Notes: generated by a model from the sequence alone, not told the origin. A stretch of 64,000 bases of DNA from Methylobacterium sp. J-068 (GCF_022829445.1 NZ_JAKSXY010000061.1:124001-188000), one strand, 5' to 3'. Shown: positions 34,128 to 43,558, counted from the first letter of the stretch. Translations and numbers: made by a program.

Positions 34128-35759
34128 TCAGACGGCCATGTCCCAGGTTTCGGTCACGGCCTTGCCCTCCCGGATCAGGCGGGCGCGCAGGATGACGTCG
34201 CCGCCCGGCAGGGGCGTGGGCGGGCGCCACTCCACGTAGAGCCGCCAGCCGCCGGTCTGGGGCACGAACTCCACCACCGGGTCGACCAGGGTGCCGGCGC
34301 TCGCCGAGACGTCGGCGGTCAGCGTCGCGCTCCGGTCCGTGGGCAGGGCCGGCCCCTCGAAATCCACGACGTAGAGCCGCCGCCCCGGGCTCGGCGGCGT
34401 GGTCGGGCGCAGGCGCTCGGCCGAGCCGACGCGGGTGGAGACCACGCGGGCGGGCGCGCCGGGCACCACGTCCACCGGCTCGGCATCCACCGTGGTCAGG
34501 GTGTAGCGCACCGGCCATTCCGCGCCCGCCGGCACGGGCGCTTCGGCCACGAAGGCCGCCACGATGTTGTCCATGTACTCCTCGCGCGACGGGATCTCGA
34601 AGAGCTGGACCGCGCCGCGCCCGAAGCCGGCCTCCGGCGCGACCCAGAGGCCGGGCCGGGCCTCGTGCCGGGCCTGCACGTCGAGATAGGCGGGAAAGTC
34701 GCGCGTCCGCTGGAGCAGGCCGAAGCCCTCCAGGGGGTCGACGCCGAAGGCCGAGATCTGCGGCTGCGCCCGGCCGTTGGTGAGCGGACGCCAGAGCCGC
34801 TCGCCCCGCGTCAGCACCGCGAGCCCGTCGGAATCATGCACCTGGGGCCGGAAGTCGTCGAAGGGTTCGGCGCCCCGCGCCCCCGGCCCGTTCGCCCCAT
34901 GCAGGAACATGCTGGTCAGGGGCGCGAGCCCGAGCCGGTCGAGGGCGACGCGCGGGTGCAGGGCCGCCTCCACCCGCATCACCGAGGGGTCGCCCGGCGC
35001 GACCCGGAAGCGGTAGGCCCCCGCCAGACTCGGCGCATCGAGCAGCGCCCAGATCTCGATCTCCCGGGCATCGGCCTCGGGCTCGCAGATCCAGAAGGCG
35101 GTGAAGTCGGGAAACTCCTCCGGGCCGGGCCCCCCGGTTCGGATCGCGGCGCCGCGCGCCGAGAGGCCGTATTCCTGGCCGAACCCCCGCAGCCGGAAAT
35201 ACGAGGCGCCGAGGAAGACCAGGACCTCCTCCTGGTTCGCCGGAGCGCCGGCCTCGAAGGCGAAGTGCAGCCGGAAGCCGGCGAAGCCGAGATCCGGGGA
35301 AAAGCGCCGGCCCTTCAGCTCGGGCCCGAGATCGAACAGGTCCGGCGCGTAGGCGATCGGCCGGGCCGGGCCCTGGCGCGGCTGCAGGAAGAGGTCCACG
35401 CGCTTGCGCTGGAGGAAGCCGCGATGGAACAGCTGGGCCGAGAAGTAGCGCCCGAGGCGCGGGCTCGCCTCTGCCCGGAAGGTGATGGCCCGGTAGCCGT
35501 CGTAGGACAGGGCGGCGAGCGCCGGGGGCAGATCGTCCGCCTGCGGACGGTGGGGCGCGGCGGCCAGCGCCCGCGCCTTCGCCTTCACGCCCTCGAATGT
35601 TATGGGCATCGCAGCCTCGGCCCGCGTTCGGCCCATATTCAGATCGCGGGCACTAGGGAGGACCATCCCGGCGGCCACGCTGAGCGTGGTCCGCAGGGCC
35701 TGCCGCCGCGAGGGGAATTCGGTCCGCCCGGATTCGTCCACGCCCTCACCGTCGCCCAT
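34128..35759 (-). CDS. Periplasmic glucan biosynthesis protein, OpgG/OpgD (MdoG/MdoD) family
   Basis: A 543-residue precursor acting in the periplasm on osmoregulated glucans. The N-terminus SRRQALRTTLSVAAGMVLPSA is a twin-arginine export signal, as in E. coli OpgD rather than OpgG. The body shows ITFEGVKAKARALA, GRYFSAQLFHRGF, ASYFRLRGFGQEYGLSARG and EEFPDFTAFWI, which are strongly conserved in this family. ATG 35759 is chosen since AAGGA stands five bases before it; the frame stays open to 35831 but would run into the divergent opgH start. Divergence from opgH (70-bp spacer) supports the pathway assignment. Confidence 0.93.
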   Translation of the reverse strand: MGDGEGVDESGRTEFPSRRQALRTTLSVAAGMVLPSARDLNMGRTRAEAAMPITFEGVKAKARALAAAPHRPQADDLPPALAALSYDGYRAITFRAEASPRLGRYFSAQLFHRGFLQRKRVDLFLQPRQGPARPIAYAPDLFDLGPELKGRRFSPDLGFAGFRLHFAFEAGAPANQEEVLVFLGASYFRLRGFGQEYGLSARGAAIRTGGPGPEEFPDFTAFWICEPEADAREIEIWALLDAPSLAGAYRFRVAPGDPSVMRVEAALHPRVALDRLGLAPLTSMFLHGANGPGARGAEPFDDFRPQVHDSDGLAVLTRGERLWRPLTNGRAQPQISAFGVDPLEGFGLLQRTRDFPAYLDVQARHEARPGLWVAPEAGFGRGAVQLFEIPSREEYMDNIVAAFVAEAPVPAGAEWPVRYTLTTVDAEPVDVVPGAPARVVSTRVGSAERLRPTTPPSPGRRLYVVDFEGPALPTDRSATLTADVSASAGTLVDPVVEFVPQTGGWRLYVEWRPPTPLPGGDVILRARLIREGKAVTETWDMAV

Positions 35760-35829
35760 CTGGTTCCTTTCGCCGGCCGGCCCCGGTGATGGATCACGGT
35801 GTCCCTCCTCCTTCGAGTTCGCCGCGCCC

Positions 35830-37794
35830 ATGTCCCAGAGACTCGTGCCTCAGAGACCTGCGTCCCCAAGATTGTCGCACGTCGCCCCGGCGGACGACAT
35901 CCCGGCTGCGAAGGAAACGCCGGCTGCGAAGGAAATCCCGGCTCCAGGGCAGATCCCGGCCGAGGATTCGCGCGCGTACCGGGCGCGCCGGCTGCTGCTC
36001 GCCCTGCCCCCGCTGAGCCTGGGCGCACTCCTCACCGCCCTGGCGCTCGCCGCCTACGGGAGGCCGTCCGGCCTCCTCGACGGTCTGGTGCTGGTGCTGT
36101 TCGCCCTCGTCATGACCTGGCAGGCCTTCGTGGCCTGGCAATACGTCTACGGCCTCGCGGCCACCGCCTTCGGGGACCGGGCCAAGTCGGCGCTGGAGCG
36201 GCGCTCGCTCACGGTGCCGGCGGAGGCCTCGGGTCTCAGCCGCACGGCGGCGGTGGTGGCGATCCACGCCGAGGACGCGGTGGCGGTGTTCGCGGCCCTG
36301 CGCGTCATGGCCCGCTCGCTGCAGCGAGCCGGGGGCGACGGCAGCGACATCGACATCTTCGTCCTCTCCGATACCCGCGACGGCGCCATCGCGGCGGTGG
36401 AGGAGCACGAATTCGCGCGCATCGAGGCCTGGGCCCGCCAGAACGGCCCCGGCCTGCCGCGCTTCCGCTACCGCCGGCGCCGGGACAATGCGGGCCGCAA
36501 GGCCGGCAACATCGCCGAGTTCTGCCGGACCTACGGGCCCGACTACGACTTCATGATCGTGCTCGACGCCGACAGCCTGATGACCGGCCCAGCCATGCGC
36601 CGCCTCGCCCGGCTGATGGAGGAGAGCCCGCGCGTCGGCCTGATCCAGACCGTGTCCTACGCCACCGGGCGCGACACCCTGTTCGCCCGCATCCAGCAAT
36701 TCGCCGTGCGGCTCTACGCGCCGCTGGCGATCCGCTGCCTGGAGACCTGGCAGGGGACGGACGGGAGCTATTGGGGCCACAACGCGATCGTGCGCGTCGC
36801 GGCCTTCGCCGACAACGCCGAACTGCCCGTGCTGCCCGGCAAGGCTCCCCTGGGCGGCGAGATCCTGTGCCACGACATCGTCGAGGGCGCGCTCCTGCGC
36901 CGGGCCGGCTGGGAGGTCCGCCTGCTGCCGGAGATGGGCGGCACCTGGGAGGAGATGCCGACGAACCTCGTCGACCTCCTCGGGCGCGAGCGCCGCTGGT
37001 GCCAGGGCAACATGCAGCACCTGCGGGTGACCGCCATGCCGGGCCTGCGCCCCGCCAGCCGCTGGCACCTCGCCGTCGGCATCCTGTCCTACATGGCCTG
37101 CCCGCTCTGGGTGCTGTTCCTCGCCCTCGGTACGCTCCAGGCGGCGCGCTCGGGTGATCTCGGCCTGCTCGGCTACGGGCTCACCGGCACCGGCGCGGCC
37201 GCCCACGCGTTGGCCGCCCTCGTGGTGAGCGTCCTGGCCGCTCCGAAGCTCCTCAGCCTCGGCCACGTCCTCGCCGCGCGCGAGCGGCGGGCGGCCTTCG
37301 GCGGCACCGCCTCGCTCCTGAAGAGCGCCGCCCTGGAGCAGGTCGTCTGGGTCCTGCTCTGGCCGGTGATGACGCTGTTCGCGGCGGGCGCCGTCGCCAC
37401 CACCTTCGTGGGTCGCGTGGTGCGCTGGGACGCGCAGGTGCGCGACGACCGCCGGGTGCCCTGGGCGGAGGCCTGCCGGCTCCAGGTCGACACCCTCGTG
37501 GCGGGTGCCCTCCTGGCCGGCGGCCTCGCCTGGGCGGGCGATCCCTGGCTCGCCCTCTGGATGGCGCCGGTGGCGCTCGGCCTGCTCTCGAGCCCGGCCC
37601 AGAGCGTGCTGACGAGCAGCGCCGGGCTCGGCCGGCTCTCCCAGGCGCGGCGCCTGTTCCTCACGGTGGACGACACTGCCCGCGCGCCGGACCTCGTCGC
37701 CCTCGCCCAGAGCCGGGGCGGGGCGCCGGAGGCCGACCGCGACCGCGCCCAGGCGGCCTGGATCGCCGACGAGGTGCCGGTCTCCTCCACCTGA
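35830..37794 (+). CDS. opgH: Glucans biosynthesis glucosyltransferase OpgH (MdoH)
   Basis: Inner-membrane GT2 enzyme polymerising UDP-glucose into the backbone of osmoregulated periplasmic glucans. The 654 residues start with a repeat-rich cytoplasmic tail, two helices (about 55-105), then the catalytic domain with FVLSDTRD, DNAGRKAGNIAEF, VLDADSLM, HDIVEGALLRRAG and RRWCQGN (the (Q/R)xxRW box), followed by about five membrane helices. It is shorter than E. coli OpgH (847 residues), mainly at the N-terminus. Residues 24-47 are four six-residue units encoded by an 18-bp repeat. Divergent from the OpgG/D-type gene. Confidence 0.92.
   Translation: MSQRLVPQRPASPRLSHVAPADDIPAAKETPAAKEIPAPGQIPAEDSRAYRARRLLLALPPLSLGALLTALALAAYGRPSGLLDGLVLVLFALVMTWQAFVAWQYVYGLAATAFGDRAKSALERRSLTVPAEASGLSRTAAVVAIHAEDAVAVFAALRVMARSLQRAGGDGSDIDIFVLSDTRDGAIAAVEEHEFARIEAWARQNGPGLPRFRYRRRRDNAGRKAGNIAEFCRTYGPDYDFMIVLDADSLMTGPAMRRLARLMEESPRVGLIQTVSYATGRDTLFARIQQFAVRLYAPLAIRCLETWQGTDGSYWGHNAIVRVAAFADNAELPVLPGKAPLGGEILCHDIVEGALLRRAGWEVRLLPEMGGTWEEMPTNLVDLLGRERRWCQGNMQHLRVTAMPGLRPASRWHLAVGILSYMACPLWVLFLALGTLQAARSGDLGLLGYGLTGTGAAAHALAALVVSVLAAPKLLSLGHVLAARERRAAFGGTASLLKSAALEQVVWVLLWPVMTLFAAGAVATTFVGRVVRWDAQVRDDRRVPWAEACRLQVDTLVAGALLAGGLAWAGDPWLALWMAPVALGLLSSPAQSVLTSSAGLGRLSQARRLFLTVDDTARAPDLVALAQSRGGAPEADRDRAQAAWIADEVPVSST
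35899..35970 (+). repeat. Four-unit 18-bp in-frame repeat in opgH
   Basis: Encodes IPAAKE, TPAAKE, IPAPGQ and IPAEDS in the cytoplasmic N-terminal tail; the first two units differ at two bases. Confidence 0.85.
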
Positions 37795-37815
37795 GGCCGG
37801 TCCCCGCGGCCGGTC

Positions 37816-38238
37816 CTACCGGTCGTTGAGCACCTTGATCGGGTCCGTGCGCTGGGCGGGGCTCGGCTCCTTCGTGACGCTGCTGGCGCCCTTCCCCGCG
37901 CGCGGATCGTCGGCCTGCTTCGGCAGGCCGGTGCCGCTCGCGAGTTCGAGACAGGTCACCATCTCGACGTAGGAGGGGAAGCCGCCGGCCTCGAACTGCT
38001 TCTCGCACTGGCGCTTGGCGGCCGGGGTGAACGTATTCCAGCGGCGCTTGACCTCGTCGCGCGAGGCGCGCTCCGAGCGCAGGCAGCCTTCCTGGCTGGC
38101 ATTGTCGCTGACGCTGGCCGAGGCGGCCGACCGGCAGGTCTTCTCGATGTTCAGGGCCGGCGGCCCGTCCTCGGCCCGGGCGGACGCGCCGAGGAGCAGG
38201 AGGGCGAGGGCTCCGGTGAGGAGGACGGGCTTCGTCAT
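37816..38238 (-). CDS. Hypothetical exported protein with conserved cysteines
   Basis: A 140-residue precursor: signal peptide of about 22 residues (PVLLTGALALLLLGASARA) and a hydrophilic mature part with four cysteines (KTCRSA, EGCLRSERA, RQCEKQ, VTCLELA) that could make two disulfides in the periplasm. No known domain is recognised; similar small secreted proteins are familiar in Methylobacterium genomes as hypotheticals. ATG 38238 is used because it starts the signal peptide. It is convergent with opgH, 21 bases between ends. Confidence 0.7.
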   Translation of the reverse strand: MTKPVLLTGALALLLLGASARAEDGPPALNIEKTCRSAASASVSDNASQEGCLRSERASRDEVKRRWNTFTPAAKRQCEKQFEAGGFPSYVEMVTCLELASGTGLPKQADDPRAGKGASSVTKEPSPAQRTDPIKVLNDR

Positions 38239-38311
38239 GGTCGGGCGGTCTCTCGGGCGGTGATCGGTGTCCCTCAACGCGCGAGCCCCCGCCCCCGCAC
38301 CACGCGAAAAG

Positions 38312-39493
38312 TCAGGGCTCCCGCAGGGCCGCGTCGAGATCGGCGAACAGGTCGTCCACCGCCTCGATCCCGACGGAGAGGCGCAGGAGATCGGGCGGGC
38401 AGGGCGAATCCGGCCCCTCCACCGAGGCGCGGTGCTCGATCAGGCTCTCGACCCCGCCCAGCGAGGTCGCCCGCTTCCACAGCCGCACCCGCGCGGCCGC
38501 GCGGATCGCCGCCGCCTCGCCGTCCCGGACCCGGATCGACAGCATGAAGCCGAAGCCGCCCTCCATCTGCCGGGCCGCGACCGCGTGGCCGGGATCGTCC
38601 GGCAGGCCGGGATAGAGCACGTGCGACACGCGCGGATGGGCCCGGAAGCGGCGGGCGAGGTCGGCCGCCCCCGCCGACTGCGCCGCCACCCGCAGGTGCA
38701 GGGTGCGCAGGGAACGCATCAGCAGGTAGGCCTCGAAAGGCCCCAGGATGGCGCCGCCCTGCGCGCGGATCGCGGTCAGGCGCGCCCAGAAGGCATCGTT
38801 GGCGGCTCCCATGAGCGCGCCCGCCACGACGTCGGAATGACCGTTCAGGATCTTGGTGGCCGAATGCATGACGAGATCGGCGCCGAGCGTCAGCGGCCGA
38901 GTGTGGATCGGCGAGGCGGCGGTGGAATCGACGGCGAGCCGGGCGCCCGCCGCGTGCGCGAGGCGGGCGGCCTCGGCGATGTCGGTGACCGTCCAGAGCG
39001 GGTTGCCGGGCGTCTCGATCCAGACGAGTTTCGTGGTGCCGGGCCGGATCGCCCGCTCCAGGGCGGACACATCGTCCATGTCGACGAAATCGACCGCGAT
39101 CCGCCGGCGCGGCATCTCGCCGGTGAGCCAGCGCTTCAGGCCCCAATACATCACCCGGGGCGCCACCACGTGGTCACCGGGTTCGAGCGCGGTGAAGACG
39201 GCGGTGGCCGCCGCCATGCCGGAGCCGAACAGCAGGGCGCCCGCCCCCGCCTCCTCCAGCATCGCCAGCACGCCCTCCGCCTCGCGCACGGTGGCGTTGT
39301 CGGGTCGGGCATAGGAGAAGCCCGAGCTGTAGCCGTTGTCGGGATCGCGCAGGAAGGTGGTGGCCACGTGCAGCGGCGCCACCACGGCCCGCGTCACCGG
39401 ATCGACATGGCCCAGGGCCTGCGCGGCGAGGCTGCGCTTCGAGAGCGTGAACGAAGCCTCCGAAGGAGGCTTCGGCGCGTTCGGTGCTGACAT
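38312..39493 (-). CDS. Trans-sulfuration PLP-dependent enzyme (cystathionine gamma-synthase/lyase family)
   Basis: A 393-residue Cys/Met-metabolism PLP enzyme. Family blocks: PLHVATTFL, YSSGFSYARPDNATVREAE, GALLFGSGMAAATAVF, VWIETPGNPLW and the PLP-lysine segment HSATKILNGHSDVV; the C-terminus has the RLSVGIE signature. Whether it is a gamma-synthase, a gamma- or beta-lyase, or an O-acylhomoserine sulfhydrylase cannot be decided by eye. ATG 39493 gives normal family length; an in-frame ATG at 39586 is encoded within a palindrome-rich leader and is less likely. Divergent from tspO. Confidence 0.88.
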   Translation of the reverse strand: MSAPNAPKPPSEASFTLSKRSLAAQALGHVDPVTRAVVAPLHVATTFLRDPDNGYSSGFSYARPDNATVREAEGVLAMLEEAGAGALLFGSGMAAATAVFTALEPGDHVVAPRVMYWGLKRWLTGEMPRRRIAVDFVDMDDVSALERAIRPGTTKLVWIETPGNPLWTVTDIAEAARLAHAAGARLAVDSTAASPIHTRPLTLGADLVMHSATKILNGHSDVVAGALMGAANDAFWARLTAIRAQGGAILGPFEAYLLMRSLRTLHLRVAAQSAGAADLARRFRAHPRVSHVLYPGLPDDPGHAVAARQMEGGFGFMLSIRVRDGEAAAIRAAARVRLWKRATSLGGVESLIEHRASVEGPDSPCPPDLLRLSVGIEAVDDLFADLDAALREP

Positions 39494-39525
39494 GCGGCGT
39501 GTCCCCGGTATCGTTCGATCGAGTT

Positions 39526-39545
39526 GGCCGTTCGATCGAACGGCC
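39526..39545. promoter_or_regulatory. Perfect 20-bp palindrome in the PLP-enzyme/tspO divergent promoter
   Basis: GGCCGTTCGATCGAACGGCC is fully self-complementary. A partial second copy, CGTTCGATCGA, lies 12-18 bp to the left (from about 39511). The pair occupies the spacer between the divergent starts at 39493 and 39656 and looks like an operator for a dimeric regulator. Confidence 0.5.
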
Positions 39546-39655
39546 CTCGCAGACCGCCGCCTCGCAGACCGCCGAACGGAGCGCAAGCGTGGGCGTTGAG
39601 AGATGTTTCAGGCCGACGTAAGTCCCGATCCGATCGCCAAGGAATCCCGTCGACC

Positions 39656-40189
39656 ATGTCCCGCGCACCCGCATCGTCACCGCGTCACGTTCCCACGGAG
39701 CCCGCCTTCGCCCTGCCCTGGCGGCTGGCGGTGGCGATCCTGCCCGTGGCGCTGACGGCCGTGCTGGGTTCGGCCGCGACGGGGCCGAACATCGCGGGCT
39801 GGTACGCGGGCCTGACGAAGCCGGCCTTCAACCCGCCGAACTGGGCGTTTCCCGTGGCCTGGACCATCCTCTACGCGATGATCGCGCTGTCGGCCTTCCG
39901 GCTGCTGGGGGCCAAGCCCCGCACGGGGCCGACCCTCGGGCCCTGGAAGCTGGCGCTCGCCGCCTTCGCGGCGCAGCTCGCGCTCAACGCCGCCTGGACG
40001 CCGACCTTCTTTTCCGCCCACGCGCTGGGGGCCGCCCTGGTCGTTTCGGCCGCGATGTGGGTGATGATCCTCTGGACCATCCGCCTGTCCTGGCGCTTCG
40101 ACCGGCTCGCGGCGTGGCTGCTGGTGCCCTACGCCGCCTGGGTCGGCTTCGCGACGGTCCTCACCGGCGCGATCTGGCGGCTGAACTGA
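39656..40189 (+). CDS. tspO: TspO/MBR family tryptophan-rich sensory protein
   Basis: A 177-residue membrane protein with five helices. Family blocks: GWYAGLTKPAFNPPNWAFPVAWTILYAMIA (in two halves) and QLALNAAWTPTFFSAHALGAALV, with the W-x-P and N-A-A-W features that line the porphyrin/cholesterol pocket. In Rhodobacter, TspO modulates tetrapyrrole-pathway and photosynthesis genes. It ends seven bases from the end of hemA, with which it converges, so the two tetrapyrrole-related genes are direct neighbours. An N-terminal tail of about 20 hydrophilic residues precedes the first helix. Confidence 0.93.
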   Translation: MSRAPASSPRHVPTEPAFALPWRLAVAILPVALTAVLGSAATGPNIAGWYAGLTKPAFNPPNWAFPVAWTILYAMIALSAFRLLGAKPRTGPTLGPWKLALAAFAAQLALNAAWTPTFFSAHALGAALVVSAAMWVMILWTIRLSWRFDRLAAWLLVPYAAWVGFATVLTGAIWRLN

Positions 40190-40196
40190 GCCGCGC

Positions 40197-41531
40197 CTAT
40201 TCCGCCGCCTCGACGAACACCGTCCCGGCGCGGGGGAGATCGAGGGTGTCCCAGGTCTCTGCCAGGGCCGCCGTCAGCTTGGCGATGCGCGCATCGTCGT
40301 GGAAGGGCGAGGGCGTGATGCGCAGGCGCTCGGTGCCGCGCGGCACGGTCGGGTAGTTGATCGGCTGGATGTAGATGGCGTGGTGTTCCAGCAGGTGGTC
40401 GGCGGCCGCCTTGCAGAGTTCGGCGTCGCCCACCATCACGGGCACGATGTGGGTCTCGGTGTGCAGCACCGGCAGGCCGGCGGCCTCCAGGGCGGCCTTG
40501 GTCCGGGCCGCCTGGCACTGGTGCGCCTCGCGCTCCCCGTTCGAGCGCTTGAGGTAGCGCACCGAGGCGATGGCGGCGGCCGCGATGGCCGGCGGCAGCG
40601 CGGTGGTGAAGATGAAGCCCGGCGCATGGCTGCGCACGGCGTCGCAGAGCACCGCCGAACCCGTGATGTAGCCGCCGACGCAGCCGAAGCCCTTGGCCAG
40701 CGTGCCCTCGATCACGTCGACCCGGTGCATCACGCCGTCGCGCTCGGAGATCCCGCCGCCGCGCGGGCCGTAGAGGCCGACCGCGTGGACCTCGTCGAGA
40801 TAGGTCATCGCGCCGTAACGGTCGGCCAGATCGCAGATCGCGCCGATGTCGGAGACGTCGCCGTCCATGGAATAGACGCTCTCGAAGGCGATCAGCTTCG
40901 GGCGGTCGCCCGCCGCGATCAGCAGCTCCTCGAGGTGCTTCAGGTCGTTGTGGCGGAAGACGCGCTTCTCGCAACCGGAATGGCGTACGCCCTCGATCAT
41001 CGAGTTGTGGTTGAAGGCGTCCGACAGGATCAGGCAGTTCGGGATCAGCTTGGCGATGGTCGAGATGCCGGCCTGGTTCGAGACGTAGCCCGAGGTGAAG
41101 ACGAGGCCCGCCTCCTTGCCGTGCAGATCCGCGAGTTCGCGCTCCAGGTCGACCAGCGGCGAGTTGTTGCCGGCGATGTTGCGGGTGCCGCCGGCGCCGA
41201 CGCCGCAGCGGGCGGCCGTGCGGGTCATGGCGCCGACCACGTCGGGGTGCTGGCCCATGCCGAGGTAGTCGTTCGAACACCAGACCGTGATCTCGGAGGT
41301 GCCGCCGTCGGGCTTGCGCCAATGCGCGGTCGGGAAGCGGCCGGCGATGCGCTCGATATCGGCGAAGACGCGGTAGCGGCGCTCGCCGTGCAGGCGGTCC
41401 AACGCGGTGCGGAAATGCGATTCGTAGTCGGTCCGACCCTGAAGGGCCGCGTTCTGGCCCGCTCCCTGCTTCGTGTCGCTGATCTTGGTGTCGCCGATCT
41501 TGATCGTCGCGGGCATGCGGTTCACGGGCAT
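40197..41531 (-). CDS. hemA: 5-aminolevulinate synthase
   Basis: PLP enzyme condensing glycine and succinyl-CoA to 5-aminolevulinate, first step of haem, cobalamin and bacteriochlorophyll synthesis in alphaproteobacteria. The 444-residue chain has [57 protein letters not shown] and the PLP-lysine block [14 protein letters not shown] (Lys280). ATG 41531 is chosen because GAAGGA precedes it closely; the frame is open upstream to 41711. Residues 10-24 are built of 15-bp-encoded units. Upstream inverted repeats are listed separately. Confidence 0.96.
   Translation of the reverse strand: MPVNRMPATIKIGDTKISDTKQGAGQNAALQGRTDYESHFRTALDRLHGERRYRVFADIERIAGRFPTAHWRKPDGGTSEITVWCSNDYLGMGQHPDVVGAMTRTAARCGVGAGGTRNIAGNNSPLVDLERELADLHGKEAGLVFTSGYVSNQAGISTIAKLIPNCLILSDAFNHNSMIEGVRHSGCEKRVFRHNDLKHLEELLIAAGDRPKLIAFESVYSMDGDVSDIGAICDLADRYGAMTYLDEVHAVGLYGPRGGGISERDGVMHRVDVIEGTLAKGFGCVGGYITGSAVLCDAVRSHAPGFIFTTALPPAIAAAAIASVRYLKRSNGEREAHQCQAARTKAALEAAGLPVLHTETHIVPVMVGDAELCKAAADHLLEHHAIYIQPINYPTVPRGTERLRITPSPFHDDARIAKLTAALAETWDTLDLPRAGTVFVEAAE
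41460..41504 (-). repeat. 15-bp units in the hemA N-terminus
   Basis: Three consecutive 15-bp units encode [10 protein letters not shown] and TKQGA, sharing AAGATC-GCGAC. They precede the conserved enzyme core, which starts near [10 protein letters not shown]. Confidence 0.7.
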
Positions 41532-41892
41532 CCGTCCTTCACGCTTGGGCTGAGGGGCCGGCGGTGGGATCGCGGCCTCGGCGGGATCGTTTCCACGCGG
41601 ACCCTCGTGCGGGGGGCCCTTGATGCAATCGGTCTCGTCGGCGAGCTTGGCGCAGACTCCCTGAAGGAGTTGCTGACGACGCCCGCCTCGTGTCGCTGGT
41701 TTCCCCAGCACGGATGCGACGATACAGGTGAACTTGGAATTGGTTCAAGTCGACATCCGCATTCCTGCTTTGCATCCGCCGGGCGGGGAATGCAAAGCCG
41801 GCACGGCGCCGTGGCGACGATGCGTCGCGTCGTCGGATCGGGCGGTCCGGGCGCTTCCTCCCGCACGCCTTCAGCCGGACCGACAGACTTCC
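41532..41892. other. Divergent spacer between hemA and the murA-side genes
   Basis: 361 bases without a credible gene. The notable element is the 9-bp inverted repeat at 41767-41798; the stretch around 41730-41770 is less GC-rich and probably carries the promoters. Confidence 0.5.
41767..41798. promoter_or_regulatory. Inverted repeat GCTTTGCAT...ATGCAAAGC
   Basis: Perfect 9-bp arms (41767-41775 and 41790-41798) with a 14-bp GC-rich spacer, so half-site centres are 23 bp apart, about two helical turns. It lies 236 bp from the hemA start and 94 bp from the start of the small gene before murA. Confidence 0.45.
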
Positions 41893-42114
41893 ATGATCGA
41901 CACGCCCGTGAGCAACGAACCCATTCCGGACGAACCCGCGTCGGACGAGCCGGAGACCCGAGACCCCCGGGCCGAGCCCACGCGCAAGAGCGCCGCCGCG
42001 CAGCGGGCCGAGCGCCTGAAGGCGGCCCTGCGCGACAACCTGCGCCGTCGCAAGGCGCAGGTTCGCGGCCGAGCCGTCGCGGAGTCCGACGAAACACCGG
42101 AGGCGGGCGGTTGA
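41893..42114 (+). CDS. Small basic protein upstream of murA
   Basis: A 73-residue protein with an acidic, proline-rich first half ([17 protein letters not shown]) and a basic helical second half ([20 protein letters not shown]). No domain is recognised, but short proteins with this C-terminal pattern preceding murA are familiar in Rhizobiales. The helix could bind nucleic acid or a partner; this is conjecture. murA starts 154 bases downstream. Confidence 0.65.
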   Translation: MIDTPVSNEPIPDEPASDEPETRDPRAEPTRKSAAAQRAERLKAALRDNLRRRKAQVRGRAVAESDETPEAGG

Positions 42115-42268
42115 GTCGAATCGGGCGCCGCGAACCTCCTTTTCGACAAAACTTGGCTATAACGGTGCCGTTTCCAGAGGGACGGCCCGCGTGCCGTCGG
42201 CTTTCAATTTCGGATTTCTCCGGCCTGCGGCGCCGCGCGTGCCCCCGGCGAGCAAGGTTTTAGGAACG

Positions 42269-43558
42269 ATGGACCGCATCAACATCATCGGCGGACGGCC
42301 GCTGCATGGGGTGATCCCGATCTCGGGCGCCAAGAACGCCGCGCTGCCCCTGATGATCGCCAGCCTGATGACCGGCGAGACCCTGGAACTCGGCAACGTG
42401 CCGCGGCTCGCCGACATCAACGCCCTGCTGCGCATCCTCGGCAATCACGGCGTCGACCACATGGTGGTGGGCAAGCGCCCGGGCCAGACCACCGAGACCG
42501 GCCAGACCATCCGTCTCACCGCCTCGAACGTCATCGACACCACGGCGCCCTACGAACTCGTCTCCACCATGCGGGCGAGCTTCTGGGTCATCGCGCCGCT
42601 GCTCGCGCGCTTCGGCGAGGCCCGCGTCTCGATGCCGGGCGGCTGCGCCATCGGCACGCGCCCGGTCGACCTGCTGCTGATGGCCCTGGAGCGCCTCGGC
42701 GCCACCGTCGAGGTCGATGGCGGCTACGTGGTGGCCAAAGCCAAGAACGGCCTGCGCGGCGGCGAGATCCATTTCCCGAAGGTGACCGTGGGCGGCACCC
42801 ACGTGGCGCTGATGGCGGCGGCGCTGGCCAACGGCTCGACGCTGATCGAGAACGCGGCGCGCGAGCCCGAAGTCGTCGATCTCGCCGCCTGCCTCACCAA
42901 GATGGGCGCGCGCATCGAGGGCGCCGGCACGCCGCGCATCACCGTCGAGGGCGTCTCGCGCCTGCACGGGGCCCGCCACGACGTGCTGCCGGACCGGATC
43001 GAGACGGGCACCTACGCCATGGCGGTGGCGATGACCGGGGGCGACGTCACCCTGGAGAACACCCGCGCCGACCTGCTGCATTCGGCCCTCGACATCCTCG
43101 CCACCACCGGCGCCGAGATCACGACGGGCGCCGACACGATCCGCATCCGCCGCAACGGCGGCGGCATCGCGGCCGTGGACGTGACCACCGACCCGTTCCC
43201 GGGCTTTCCCACCGACCTGCAGGCGCAGTTCATGGCGCTGATGACCCTGGCCAAGGGCCAATCGAACATCCGCGAGACGATCTTCGAGAACCGCTTCATG
43301 CACGTGCAGGAACTGGCCCGCCTCGGCGCGAGGATCCGGCTGGAGGGCGATCTCGCCATCGTGGAGGGCGTCGAGCGGCTCAAGGGCGCGCCCGTGATGG
43401 CCACGGATCTGCGCGCCTCCGTCTCCCTCGTCATCGCGGGACTGGCGGCGGAGGGCGAGACCAGCATCAACCGGGTCTATCACCTCGACCGCGGCTTCGA
43501 GGCCCTGGAGGCCAAGCTCGCCCGCTGCGGCGCCGAGATCACCCGCGTCCGCAGCTGA
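42269..43558 (+). CDS. murA: UDP-N-acetylglucosamine 1-carboxyvinyltransferase MurA
   Basis: Transfers enolpyruvate from PEP to UDP-GlcNAc, first committed step of peptidoglycan synthesis. The 429-residue protein opens with the [20 protein letters not shown] block and carries the catalytic loop [15 protein letters not shown] with Cys126 (E. coli Cys115), so it should be fosfomycin-sensitive. ATG 42269 has AGGA five bases upstream; an in-frame ATG at 42191 is less well placed. In many alphaproteobacteria the DUF2948-hisD chain follows directly; here two opposite-strand genes intervene. Confidence 0.97.
   Translation: MDRINIIGGRPLHGVIPISGAKNAALPLMIASLMTGETLELGNVPRLADINALLRILGNHGVDHMVVGKRPGQTTETGQTIRLTASNVIDTTAPYELVSTMRASFWVIAPLLARFGEARVSMPGGCAIGTRPVDLLLMALERLGATVEVDGGYVVAKAKNGLRGGEIHFPKVTVGGTHVALMAAALANGSTLIENAAREPEVVDLAACLTKMGARIEGAGTPRITVEGVSRLHGARHDVLPDRIETGTYAMAVAMTGGDVTLENTRADLLHSALDILATTGAEITTGADTIRIRRNGGGIAAVDVTTDPFPGFPTDLQAQFMALMTLAKGQSNIRETIFENRFMHVQELARLGARIRLEGDLAIVEGVERLKGAPVMATDLRASVSLVIAGLAAEGETSINRVYHLDRGFEALEAKLARCGAEITRVRS

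Noticed and set aside
41736-41750. TTGGAATTGGTTCAA upstream of hemA as an FNR/FnrL box
   Set aside because: The consensus is TTGAT-N4-ATCAA; this stretch has the wrong half-site bases and a length of 15, so the match is not good enough.
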